NCBI GenBank assembly: GCA_039090855.1 | Contig: CM077023.1 | Coordinates: 82,931,127-82,995,126 of the forward strand | Origin: Macrothele yani | Lineage: Eukaryota > Arthropoda > Arachnida > Araneae > Macrothelidae | DNA: 64,000 bases | Direction of reading: 5' to 3' | Shown: piece after piece, positions 33,628-42,984 of the stretch | How the letters are laid out: each line of letters begins with the position of its first letter | Position numbering within the stretch: position 1 is the first letter of the stretch | Position numbers and translations under genes: made by a program | The notes under the pieces: generated by a model | What the model saw: only the letters and a program-made list of their open reading frames with translations | Told to the model about the DNA's origin: nothing | The model's database searches: none

Positions 33628-33789
33628 TGTGACGTACCTGCCAGCAGGACGCACACGACATAAAGGCAGATAGGAATCAGAATAAAACGTCCGAGTAGCT
33701 CAATTGGTAGAGTGACTTATTCCGGAATGAGGGGTCCGGGTTCGAATCCTGGCGTGGACAGAAATGACGGAGAAATTTACTTCGTTATA
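33628..33789 (+). repeat. LTR2 of TRIM, with tRNA-like sequence
   Basis: Lacks the first 17-20 bp seen in LTR1 and LTR3 but is otherwise colinear with LTR3, including a tRNA-like segment at 33689-33759. Followed by a spacer base and a primer-binding site at 33791. Confidence 0.82.
33689..33759 (+). other. tRNA-like sequence inside LTR2
   Basis: A box TAGCTCAATTGG and B box GGTTCGAATCC in tRNA spacing. The acceptor strands GTCCGAG and CGTGGAC pair with one mismatch. The anticodon-loop area reads TTCCGGA, suggesting descent from tRNA-Arg(CCG). It is a pol III promoter candidate inside an LTR rather than a tRNA gene. Confidence 0.75.
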
Positions 33790-33790
33790 A

Positions 33791-33802
33791 TGGCGCCCGA
33801 AC
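33791..33802 (+). other. primer-binding site of TRIM, copy 2
   Basis: TGGCGCCCGAAC again, one base after the LTR2 end. The following TATCCGGATGACCCGACCG is the same as after copy 1, confirming that both are LTR-to-internal junctions. Confidence 0.82.
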
Positions 33803-33947
33803 TATCCGGATGACCCGACCGTTCAAAATCTCGCATTGGTGTGATGTTATTTCCACACCGCGAGATAGGAAAAATAAGAGAATCCTTTCTCCAGCACTTC
33901 AAAAAAAAAAAAATAAATAAATAAAAAAAAAAATAAGGGGGAGATGA

Positions 33948-34127
33948 TGTAACGTACCAAGAGATGTGACGTACCTGCCAGAAGGACGCACACGACATAA
34001 AGGCAGATAGGAACCAGAATAAAACGTCCGCGTAGCTCAGTTGGTAGAGTGACTTATTCCGGAATGAGGGGATCCGGGTTCGAGCCCCGGCGCGGATAAA
34101 AATGACGGAGAAATTTACTTCGTTATA
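33948..34127 (+). repeat. LTR3 of TRIM, best-preserved, with tRNA-like sequence
   Basis: 180 bp. Begins TGTAACGTACCAAGAG, after which TGTGACGTACC repeats the start motif 17 bp later, and ends CTTCGTTATA. The terminal six bases form a near-perfect inverted pair (TGTAAC, GTTATA). CATT follows, matching the base pairs before LTR1. Confidence 0.85.
34026..34097 (+). other. tRNA-like sequence inside LTR3 (foldable)
   Basis: 72 nt. The acceptor stem GTCCGCG pairs with CGCGGAT (7 bp, one G-T). D stem is GCTC with GAGT. The T stem CCGGG/CCCGG is perfect around TTCGAGC. A box is TAGCTCAGTTGG and B box is GGTTCGAGCCC. The anticodon stem works only with a six-base loop (TCCGGA), one short of normal, so it is probably not a functional tRNA. 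It most resembles tRNA-Arg(CCG). The intact promoter boxes suggest it could start pol III transcripts within the LTR. Confidence 0.78.
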
Positions 34128-34756
34128 CATTTGATATTTCTGAGACCGATATATTGAATCGAAGATATCGGCATTGAAAAATCAATATATTGGATCGATT
34201 TTTCGATATTTTTTCAATACTTCTGATCTCAATACGACTGATATTCCAGTTTATTCACTGCCTCAGGGCTAGTAGCTCAGGGTGATCACTGAACCCGATC
34301 CGATGCTGTGCCAAGTATTGGCTGTTGGCCATAGCGAGCTGTTAGCTTGTTCGCGCGAATCTCAGCCATGCACTGAAGCTTCTGTTCAGCGCCATTTGCA
34401 AATCAGTATTACGTTATTGAATAGAGTGCCAAAGTGTGTATAAAGAAATACACATAAACTATTCCTTACCGAGTTTTCCGGAAATGACAGAAATCGCACG
34501 GTTTTATATTCACATAAAATAATTGTATAACTTATGTCACAAGGAATTTTCATCGAAATTTTTTTCGTTTTAAAACACGAAATTTATACTGTAGTTCCAG
34601 AGTTCTTAAAACGATCTAAGAGTATACAAATATCCTGTAGCCTGAAAATATAGTTGCTATCAAGTTTTGTTAATACCATTAACATAGTGCTATCTCAGAA
34701 AAGAATATTGTTAACTTCGTACCTTTTACAAGACGGACGTTGTACTTGGAAATAAA

Positions 34757-34968
34757 CTAAGTGCGTTTATTTTGCTATCTTACGTCATTTTGATGTGTAA
34801 TTAATTATTTCCGATAGTGGAATTGATATTTAAGGTTTTTTTGTAAAAGACAGACGCCATGGTTTTTTACAAATTTAAAACTCGTTAAAAACTCAGTGCT
34901 TTTATTTTGCCTATTTACGTGGTTTTGTTATGTAAATAAATATTTTCGATAGCGGAATTAACATTTCA
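34757..34968 (+). repeat. ~137-bp direct duplication inside hAT element
   Basis: A stretch containing TTTATTTTGC, TTACGT and CGATAG(T/C)GGAATT occurs twice (34757-34835 and 34894-34968), 137 bp apart and diverged. Confidence 0.7.
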
Positions 34969-35615
34969 CTTTTTTATAATTCATAAAAATTCGCTAAAAA
35001 TACTGTATATCTTGTATGCTGAGCTGCAAAGCTAACATAAGGGTTGTTTACATCATAGCCATGGTAATGTAAATAGGTGCACCTAGGGGCGTATTTATAG
35101 GGCGGTTAAACGTCCTTGCCTCCTCTCCCCAAAAGTGTTTACCTTTTTTTTTTTTTTTTAATGTGCCTTACATTGAAAAAAACGCTGAATTTAATAAAAA
35201 TTCATTAATTTACGTTAGAAAAAATTGCCGTAATTTTTCCCATTCTCATTCATTATGCTTGCAATTGGAGGATTGGCCAGAAACCAGAATTTCTGACCAC
35301 TTGGCTGACGAGGTGGCTTTGATCGTCTTACTGTGCTTGTTTCCATATACTTGTAATTCAATCTCTCTTGCACAGCAAAAATAAACGAATTGAATTGAAT
35401 TGAATTCTATAGTGGCATCACCCACAAGTGAAATCACATCGGCCATACGCTGATATATTGAATATCAAACACCAATACCAATATATTGAATATCGCACTG
35501 ATATATTGAAAACCGATATATTGGTTTTCTGATACATCGAAACTTTGATATCAATACTAAATATCGAAATATTAGGCGAAAATATCGATATATTGATAAA
35601 TATCGCCCATCCCTA

Positions 35616-35772
35616 GTCTGTACATGGTTAATCCAGTCCTTGTACACCATTGATGCAGTAGTACGGGAGCAGCAAACAAGTGCGGCTGTTTCTGAAATAC
35701 TGGCATCTGCCCTGCGGGCACCAACTATCTGGCCGCGGTAAAATTGGCTTAATTCGCATGTTTCTCCATTAC
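35616..35772 (-). pseudogene. Tc1-like transposase, N-terminal fragment (split gene)
   Basis: The reverse strand reads ELSQFYRGQIVGARRADASI followed by SETAALVCCSRTTASMVYKD, the HTH region of a Tc1-like transposase, ending at NHVQT where the hAT element enters. It continues at 33079 downward. The first codons appear frameshifted. No 5' terminal repeat was recognised. Confidence 0.8.
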
Positions 35773-36272
35773 GGGAAAACGTTTATTGATTACGTACAGA
35801 GGATAGGTGTGTACAATTTATAGTAACCGCACGTGACTTTGATAGCACGTTGTACTTTGTTATCGCTCCGAATATGTAAAACGGGGTGTCCCTGATTCAA
35901 AGCTAACTCTGTGTATATATGTCCGTACCTACTGCCAATGAACTCTATCGTGTAGATTTTGCGTTATTCATGATTTTGTGCTTGCCACGTTAAATTTGGA
36001 GACCAGTGTAGCAGGAACATAACTTCCCGCCAACTGTCTGTAATGATAACCTCAGAAGTGGGACCTCTCCAAGCAAAACAGACTATAAGAAAGCGATATG
36101 TACGCCAGATATCCTTTTGTTTCATCATTTTTCCTTTAGTAGCATGGCACAAACGTCAACGCTTATCATAGTGACGTCAAGATCGCAACAAAACCGCCAA
36201 CTAGTAGCATAGTTGTCCGAGCACTGGGTTCTGACGGTTTGTTTCAGTGGGCATTCGTAAACGGATCATTTA
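35773..36272. other. intergenic, no gene recognised
   Basis: Short spacer between two Tc1-like elements. It probably includes the lost 5' flank of the split element. Nothing recognisable. Confidence 0.4.
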
Positions 36273-36464
36273 CACTGCTGGCCATTAAAAGCGCAACGCC
36301 AGGAAAATCGCATCGCATGGGCTCCAAAACTGGCAGAAGGGCAGAATACGGGCGCACATGTAAATAATTTACCGGGCGGCACCTATGGAAATCATATGGC
36401 ACAGTAACACTCCCTTGAAGTCGTATAAAAGGGGTTTACAAGGAGCCGGTGTTAAGCACTCGAA

Positions 36465-37534
36465 ATGCGTTTGCTCGCTGTTCTTGGCCACTGGCAGATG
36501 CAGCATGCCACACGAGACAACGGCAGCCCTTCCAGCAGGTTTCCGACTTCGATCGCGGGAGTATTGTGGCATATCGGGATTGCGGATTATCACTCCGAGA
36601 CATTGGTGCTCGTGTAGACGGCATACGGCCACGGTGGGGAGAATATGGTGTCAGTGGGTAGCGGAGGAACGAACACACCGACGTGAGGGATCCAAACGGT
36701 CCGTCACATCACCGAACGAGAGGGCCGATATCTGGTGCTCATGGCTCAGACGGATCGCACAGCCATTGACCAACCGTCCGTGCGGAGACTGGGTGTTGTG
36801 TGGCAGAACACCCAGTCTCCGCACGGACGGTTTGACATCTTCTGCGGAAGCGAATCATTTTTGCACAGCGCCCATTGCTTCGGGTACCTTTGACTGTACT
36901 ACACCGGCGTTTGAGACTGCAATGGTGCCAAAAACATCACGAAATGGAGGAATGAATGGCAAGGCATTGTGTTTTCCGACGAATTCCGCTTCAGCCTGCA
37001 GCAACATGATGAACGAATCCATGTCTGGCAATACCGCGGCCAACGGCTTAGTGAGTCCTGCAATAGGCTGTGTCATACCGGCCCGGTACCCGGCGTTGTG
37101 GTATGCAGTGCCATTGGATTTCGCACCCGCTTCGTCCGCATTACCGGTATGTTGAATAGCCATCGTTACATCACTGAAGTGGTGGAGCCTGTTGTTGTAC
37201 AATATCTTCAGGAAGTATCTGATGCCATTTACCAACAGGATAATGCGCGACAGCATGTGGCACGCAACGTCCAAGACTTCCTGGATCGCCGCCATGTGCC
37301 ACATCTTCCCTGGCCTTCGCGATCCCCGGATTTGTTGCCTATTGAACACGTATGGTTTATGATTACCGGATGACTTGAATGCCAACGACCAACCTCGGCT
37401 ACAACGGAGGAGCTATGGCATCGTATCGAAGCTGCGTGGACAGACATTCGCCAAACACTCATCCAACGTCTCTTCCTCTCGATACCGGGCCGTGTAGCAG
37501 CTGCAATTTCTGCCCACGGTGGCTACACCAGATA
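36465..37534 (+). pseudogene. Tc1-like transposase pseudogene (DD34E)
   Basis: The N-terminal HTH part reads FQQVSDFDRGSIVAYRDCGL then SLRDIGARV (about 36526-36620). The linker is disrupted near 36770-36835 by an inverted duplication. The catalytic part (36969-37373) has MFSDEFRFSLQQHD (first Asp), IYQQDNARQHVARN (second Asp) and SPDLLPIEHVW (Glu). There are 34 residues between the last two. The C-terminal part near 37380-37534 is in another frame and ends around GGYTRY. Confidence 0.83.
36772..36832. repeat. perfect 26-bp hairpin inside transposase
   Basis: Arms 36772-36797 and 36807-36832 are exact reverse complements (AACCGTCCGTGCGGAGACTG and so on) with the 9-nt loop GTGTGGCAG. One arm fits the transposase coding sequence. 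The other is an inverted copy, which breaks the frame. Confidence 0.95.
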
Positions 37535-37683
37535 TTAATTGTCATGTGTACCCCTCGTCTTACCTTGCTATATTTGTAATCGATTCACCTTTGTATCATC
37601 TGCTTTCTGTACAATAAATATGGCTTTGATACCTCTTGTCTTTTGTGGTGTTGCAATTTTAATGGCCAACAATGTATTAGTTT

Positions 37684-37815
37684 TATTTTTGGGTTTAATA
37701 ATATTCCCGTGTGAACATCTGAGGCTAAAAAAAGTACTAGTTCCAGGGAAAGGACGTTGCCCGCTGGATGATTTGCCAAAAACTCGCGCCTCTGATCATT
37801 TGGCTAACAAAGCTT
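37684..37815 (-). mobile_element. old partial SINE copy
   Basis: Reverse-strand relic: TAGTTCCAGGGAAAGGACG, then ACTCGCGCCTCTGATCATTTG, matching the body and head-side of the SINE at 44669-44894. The tRNA-like head end is missing. Confidence 0.65.
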
Positions 37816-38444
37816 TTTTAAAATGCAGCACGCATAGACACGCTCTTAAATATCAATCTCGTCAAGCTGAAATTATAATTTGGTTTCAACCTCAGTAACA
37901 TTTTCTTCAATGCAAAGTTGGAAGTCTTTTCATGGTAGCTTGTGAAGCAGTTCGCACAATCTTAATTGATTTCATTTCAGTTTCCTTTCTGTTGAAGTAT
38001 CTGAAATAACGGAATGCTCCTACTTCTTAGAGTTACAACATGAAAACAGAGGTTATACCGTTTGGCTTCAGATTTACTAGAAAAGTTCAAATCTGATTGT
38101 CCCCGCTTAAACTGGGTAATTTACAGTATATCATTTTCTTGGTTCTTTAGAAATCCCACAGATATTTCCTTTCTTTGTTTTATTCACGTTCACCATCACT
38201 GAATAAAAGATTGGAGAAACGCGTTCACTGAACAGCTATTTCAAAGAACAACTGTGACGTATACTCTAATTTAAATTTCCGTTTTAGTTTCTTTCTCTAC
38301 GTAAATTTGAGTTCGTTCTCCTTAGCATTTCTCAAACTTAACGTGATATCTCCTCTCTCGCAAGAGTATGGTTTGAAACACTCCTGAGGTCGGAATGAAT
38401 GACGTGTGGATGTCTGAGACGAGAACTGAAAGATATACTGTATA
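37816..38444. other. intergenic, no gene recognised
   Basis: AT-rich spacer, no recognisable signal. Confidence 0.45.
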
Positions 38445-39641
38445 CACAGTCGAGTCACATTATTGTGACCACCTCCTACTTTTGACGTCAACAGCGCGCA
38501 GCCAATGAAAAAAGGTACGTGTCGTGAGCTGGCTTGGAGGGTATATAAGGTGTGCCGTAACATGTCACTCGTTGGTGTCATGGATAAAAGGAGCGATTTA
38601 TCAGATTTGCGAAAAAGGGATGATTATTGACTTTCGGGCCAAGGGTGGCAGTATTTGTGAAACAGCACAGTTTATGAACTATTCGCGTGCTGCTGCGGTT
38701 AAAGTGTATCGTGATTGGAGAAATGGCACCACTGCGAATAAGTGACGTGCAAACTGAGGAGCACCACGTGCCATTGATATGAGAAGTGAACGTCGGATTA
38801 GAAGGTGCGGGAGGGCCGATCGACACGCTACAGTGGAGCAACTCACTGGCCGAATGAACCAGGGGGCTACCGGAAGTTTGTCTAACACGACAGTTCAGCG
38901 AACCCTGCTGCGTATGAGGCTCCGATGCAAACGGATGGTCACTGCGCCTATGCTAACGAAGGTGCATCGGCAGAAAAGGCTTACATTTGCACGGCAGTAT
39001 AGAAACTGGACCTCCGCTGATTGGCAAAGAATTACCTTCTCCGATGAGTCATGTTTTCTGCTTCATCGAACGGATGGACGTATAAGGCGAGGAACATCGG
39101 AAAACAAACACTCTTCAAAAATTGCTGGAAGAACACAAACTAGTGGGTGCAGCGTTATGGTCTGGGGAATGTTTTCGTAGCATTCTCTGAGTCCACTCCT
39201 ACCTGTGGAAGGCACTATGGACCGAATTCATTATGAATCCATCCTTGCAAACCACATATACCTATACATGCTGATTGTCTTCCCTGGGGCGGATGGGATC
39301 TTCCAGCACGACAATGCTACCTGTCACACAGCTAGAAATGTCCGAGAGTGGTTGGGAGAGCACGATGAAGACTTCAAAGTATTTCCCTGGCCCCGGAATT
39401 CCCCAGATTTAAACCCAACTGAGCATCTGTGGGACCACCTCGATTTTGTTCGCTCTATGGATCCTCCACCACGCACCCTCCAGCAGCTGTCAGATGCACT
39501 GCAGTCAGCATGGCTCCACATACCTAAATACCTTCCAGCACCTTATTGAGTCACTCCCAGCCTGTCTAACTGATGTCAGCGCTGGACAAGGCGGTTACTC
39601 TGGATATTTGCTGGTGGTCACAATAATGTGACTCGACAGTG
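38445..39641 (+). mobile_element. Tc1-like element, DD36E, with terminal repeats
   Basis: Terminal repeats CACAGTCGAGTCACATTA (38445) and the complement of CACTGTCGAGTCACATTA (ending 39641) are flanked by TA on both sides (38443-38444, 39642-39643). Length is 1197 bp. It is the same family as 15763-16982, with about 90 percent identity by eye over the coding part. Confidence 0.9.
38580..39594 (+). pseudogene. Tc1-like DD36E transposase pseudogene
   Basis: Start codon at 38580 (MDKRSDLSDL). An early frameshift near 38615 is followed by RAKGGSICETAQ. A stop at 38742 replaces Arg. The second open part (38779-39180) has SDESCFLLHRTDG and ends at a stop where the sister copy has Trp. The third (39205-39549) has FQHDNATCHTARNVREW and NSPDLNPTEHLWDHL. 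All three acidic catalytic residues survive, with 36 residues between the second and third. Confidence 0.88.
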
Positions 39642-39811
39642 TATATAAATGTATACTGTTTTGAGAAGCAGCAGGGTGGAGTTGGTGAAAGTTATCTCAT
39701 ACTAATTGAGAGACGTATGTTTAATTGTAGCTTGAGTTATTTGACGACTATGTGTTCTACTTTAGTGTTGGTGTTGTGTTTTTATTAACAAAGAGTTACA
39801 TTCGTTGGATT

Positions 39812-39891
39812 TGTTTTGATGTCTTTTGTTTGGCGCTCTTTGGCCAACCATGGCCCTTGCGCCATTAAAATCAATTAACCAACCAACCAAC
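39812..39891 (+). mobile_element. short retroposon fragment with perfect 13-bp duplication
   Basis: An 80-bp insertion (TTTGGCGCTCTTTGGCCAAC and so on) ending in an AACC repeat tail is flanked by exact CATTCGTTGGATT (39799-39811 and 39892-39904). This is the signature of target-primed insertion of a 5'-truncated LINE or SINE. The family is not recognised. Confidence 0.88.
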
Positions 39892-39934
39892 CATTCGTTG
39901 GATTATTTTTACTAATATTGTTAAAGACTGGGTC

Positions 39935-40690
39935 GTACTAAAGAAGTTTTTGTTGAATAAAGACTAATAGTAAGTAACCTTTTCTGAAGTCATTTGAGTG
40001 CTAAAGACGTTTTTGCTGAATAAAGACTAATAGTAAGTAACCTTTTCTGAAGTCATTTGAGTGCTAAAGAAGTTTTTGCTGAATAAAGACTAATAGTAAG
40101 TAACCTTTTCTGAAGTCATTTGAGTGCTAAAGACGTTTTTGCTGAATAAAGACTAATAGTAAGTAACCTTTTCTGAAGTCATTTGAGTGCTAAAGACGTT
40201 TTTGCTGAATAAAGACTAATAGTAAGTAACCTTTTCTGAAGTCATTTAAATGCTAAAGAAGTTTTTGCTGAATAAAGACTAATAGTAAGTAACCTTTTCT
40301 GAAGTCATTTGAGTGCTAAAGACGTTTTTGCTGAATAAAGACTAATAGTAAGTAACCTTTTCTGAAGTCATTTGAATGCTAAAGACGTTTTTGCTGAATA
40401 AAGACTAATAGTAAGTAACCTTTTCTGAAGTCATTTGAATGCTAAAGAAGTTTTTGCTGAATAAAGACTAATAGTAAGTAACCTTTTCTGAAGTCATTTG
40501 AGTGCTAAAGAAGTTTTTGCTGAATAAAGACTAATAGTAAGTAACCTTTTCTGAAGTCATTTGAGTGCTAAAGAAGTTTTTGCTGAATAAAGACTAATAG
40601 TAAGTAACCTTTTCTGAAGTCATTTGAGCGCTAAAGAAGTTTTTGCTGAATAAAGACTAACAGTAAGTAACCTTTTCTGAAGTTATTTAA
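39935..40690 (+). repeat. 63-bp tandem repeat, about 12 units, homogeneous
   Basis: Units of exactly 63 bp contain GCTGAATAAAGACTAATAG and AACCTTTTCTGAAGTCATTT. Variation is nearly limited to A/C in AAGAMG and A/G in GARTG, with drift only in the last unit. Stops occur in all frames, so it is not coding. There is no spacer diversity, so it is not a CRISPR array. Confidence 0.95.
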
Positions 40691-41429
40691 GTGACTCCTG
40701 ATTCGCTTAAAAGGGAGGTTATTAAGAATTGATTTGTGTAGTGTTCCGACGGCTATATTCCACGGATATTACACAACTGAAATCGGCAACCATGTGTGTA
40801 TGTGTGTGTGTGCTACTCCAGTCGTGTACTTCGGGTGTTCTGAAGTTTCGTCTGAAACAGCTCAAACCAACAAAACTAACATCACTTGGAAAATTGGGCA
40901 CTTGGCACAGCACAATAATGAAGTTTGAATGCTAGGAAATATACGGGAAATCAGTTCCAGTGCAAGAAATACAATTGCCGTCAAATTCTTAAATATATCA
41001 GTTGGGGAATCACACAGAGGGGATTTCAGTGACACTAAGCGTGTGGCATTGATAATAAATTCATTCTTCCACCAGATGTGACGCAATAAATGAGTTTAAC
41101 AGACGAGCCTGTTTCAGTCTGGCAAGAGAAAAGGGTTGTGTTTCACAGGGTAGCAACAATGCCATTTCTCCATAAAAAAAAATAATAATAATAAAAATGC
41201 AAGCCGGCCAATAGCTGCTGCACGGAGAACAGTCGTTTCGCTGATTGTTCATTCGACTCGGATGGTCTTTTTTTACTCGTTCTGTCACCCATTCTCGTTG
41301 TTGAAATTCGTCGCATTTACCGGTAGTTGAGCCAGTGCCTAGATAAATTAATCGCAGTGATATCGTATGAACGCAACGAAGTCTGTTATGATTGGACGCG
41401 ACCAGATTTCATTCTCTTGTGAGACTGAT
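40691..41429. other. intergenic, no gene recognised
   Basis: Contains a GT-rich tract at 40793-40812 and a short ATA run at 41170. No gene recognised. Confidence 0.45.
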
Positions 41430-41650
41430 TCAAAAGGAAAAAAAAAGAAAGATGACACCGAATTCTCGGGTGTAATGAGCACGTCTTTTGAATCCATTCC
41501 GACACGAAAAAAATAGTATTCGTATATTACGAACAATGAGCTGAAGTCCACACAAATAGAAGCATCTATTTTTGTTCACAAGTGACTGAGATGTGCGCTA
41601 TGCACGAAAATCAGAAATTGACCACAAAACATTTCTAAAAACGAAAGATA
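41430..41650 (+). repeat. copy of the 25-kb dispersed repeat, left part
   Basis: GAAAGATGACACCGAATTCT and GTAATGAGCACGTCTTTTG match 25232 onward (GAAAGATGACACCGGATTTT, GTAATGAGAATGTCTTTT). The copy is cut at 41652 by a Tc1-like element and resumes at 42876. Confidence 0.65.
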
Positions 41651-41652
41651 TA

Positions 41653-42873
41653 CACTATCTACCAACAAGTAATTGGACACTCCTGCAATCGACGATATCT
41701 GCGGTCCTGATACACGTCACGGCCGCCGCCGTTAAATATCGTGTGGGAAACAACAACGCAACCAGTCGCATGCAAGATGCCACGCAGTTCGGAGCTCTCT
41801 GATTTCGAGAAAGGTGTAATCGTCCGGTATCACAGAAATGGCCGATCCATACGTGACATATCCAGCGAGTTGAAGTACCCAAAATTGACAGTGGCCTACG
41901 TGACTGGCAAGTGGAAGATGAGAGGTGACTGTCGGAATGTGCCCCGATCCGGCAGACCCACAAAACTGGGAGTTAGAGACCGACGGGTGCTGGCCAGAGA
42001 AATTCGGAAAAACCGCACCAAATCGACGGGCCACATCCGCAAGGAGTTTCAACAGGCATCCGGGAGTGTTCTTTCGATGAATACCATCCGTAAGGAAGCC
42101 TAACTGCTCGGTTATCATGGACGTGCTGCCGCCCACAAGCCTTTGATCACCAAGTCCAATAGCGCTGCTCGGCTAACGTGGTGCAAAGAACGTCGACAGT
42201 GGACCGTTGAACAGTGGAAACAGGTTCTCTGGAACGACGAATCAAGGTTCACTCTCTACCGTTCGGATGGTAGGGTCTGGGTTTGGCATCTGCCGGGAGA
42301 ACGCCTCCTGCCGTATATTGTATTGTGCCAACTGTGAAGTTCGGCGGCGGTGGAATTATGCTATGGGGGTGTTTCTCCTGGTATGGCCCAGGACCCTTGG
42401 TCGCAATTCCGGGTAGACTCAACGCCGAGACCAACTGCACCAATTTGGATGACCATGCGCTTCCTACGTTGTGGCAGTTTTACGGGATGGACCCACGTTA
42501 CTTTCAGGATGACAATGCCACCTGTCATGTTGCGAGGTCCACCATGGCTTGGTATGATAAAAATTGGGTTAATCGAATGGACTGGACTGCGCAGAGCCCG
42601 GACCTTAACCCTATCGAGCACCTCTGGGACGAGTTGGAGCGTCGACTTAAGGGGTGCCCCCACCGTCCGAAGTCGGTGAAGGAACTGACCTGTCTTCTCC
42701 AAGCCGAGTGGAAGAAAATACCCCTAGCCGTCGTACAACGCCTGGTTGAGAGTATGCCCCGGAGGGTCGCAGCAGTAATCGCCGCTCGTGGAGGATCCAC
42801 CAACTATTGAAGGTGAATAAGCTTCGTTTTCCTTTGCTATCACAGGTGTCCTATTACTTGTTGGTAGATAGTG
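41653..42873 (+). mobile_element. Tc1-like element, DD34E, well preserved
   Basis: Terminal repeats CACTATCTACCAACAAGTAA (41653) and its complement ending at 42873 are nearly identical over about 29 bp and flanked by TA. Length 1221 bp. It inserted into a copy of the dispersed 150-bp repeat. Confidence 0.92.
41777..42810 (+). pseudogene. Tc1-like DD34E transposase, one stop and one frameshift
   Basis: Start at 41777 (MPRSSELSDFEKGVIVRYHR). The N-terminal half with SIRDISSELKYP is open to a stop at 42101-42103. The same frame continues with LLGYHGRAAAHKP and [18 protein letters not shown] (first Asp). A one-base shift near 42310 leads to [19 protein letters not shown]. The rest is open to [18 protein letters not shown] (second Asp) and [15 protein letters not shown] (Glu), 34 residues apart. 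All catalytic residues are present. It is the least damaged transposase in the window. Confidence 0.92.
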
Positions 42874-42875
42874 TA

Positions 42876-42984
42876 CAAGGCAAAGGAGGTTTTTCAAATC
42901 GAGTTCTTAGAAACGAAGATACGGTTCCAAGTGTGATACAAATAAAAATGAAAAATTACACCCCCAAGTGTCAAAACTGCATGG
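42876..42984 (+). repeat. copy of the 25-kb dispersed repeat, right part
   Basis: TTTTTCAAATCGAGTTCTTAG followed by AAACGAAGATACGG, and CACCCCCAAGTGTC, resemble the repeat units near 25900-25970. (The first block is 21 bases; its first twenty are the matching part.). Confidence 0.55.

Larger units (their letters stand above)
33123..34127 (+). mobile_element. tandem TRIM-like LTR element (LTR-int-LTR-int-LTR)
   Basis: Three related LTRs (33123-33363, 33628-33789, 33948-34127) start TGTAAC or TGTGAC and end CTTCGTTATA. After the first two comes one spacer base and TGGCGCCCGAAC, a 12-nt site complementary to the tRNA-Lys 3' end (33365-33376 and 33791-33802). Purine runs (GGGGGGGGGGAGA before LTR2, AAGGGGGAGATGA before LTR3) serve as polypurine tracts. 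The whole is flanked by CATT (33119-33122 and 34128-34131). Internal regions of 264 and 158 bp have no coding capacity. This is the plan of a terminal-repeat retrotransposon in miniature, amplified or recombined into a tandem. Confidence 0.82.
33080..35615. mobile_element. non-autonomous hAT-like element with perfect 8-bp duplication
   Basis: The ends TAGGAATGGCGATATTTT (33080) and the complement of TAGGGATGGGCGATATTT (35615) form imperfect inverted repeats. The target duplication GTCTGTAC is exact at 33072-33079 and 35616-35623, as expected for hAT. The interior is rich in TATCGATA-type inverted motifs (34135-34230 and 35446-35600) and has no transposase. It interrupts a Tc1-like transposase and was itself entered by an LTR miniature element at 33123-34127. 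Confidence 0.88.
36273..37674 (+). mobile_element. Tc1-like element, DD34E, with terminal repeats
   Basis: Ends CACTGCTGGCCATTAAAAGC (36273) and the complement of CATTGTTGGCCATTAAAATT (ending 37674) are flanked by TA at 36271-36272 and 37675-37676. At 1402 bp it is slightly longer than usual. It contains one decayed transposase and an internal 26-bp perfect inverted repeat that is not part of the normal coding sequence. Confidence 0.85.

Noticed and set aside
34026..34097. Functional tRNA-Arg gene
   Set aside because: The anticodon loop is one base short and the stem is irregular. The same sequence sits at the same place in a second LTR copy, so it is part of a retroelement.
36385..37155. 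Single 256-codon protein
   Set aside because: Frame created by shifts in a Tc1-like transposase; the HTH and catalytic motifs are in other fr​ames.
39935..40690. CRISPR array
   Set aside because: The repeats are contiguous 63-bp units without unique spacers, in eukaryotic DNA with no cas genes.
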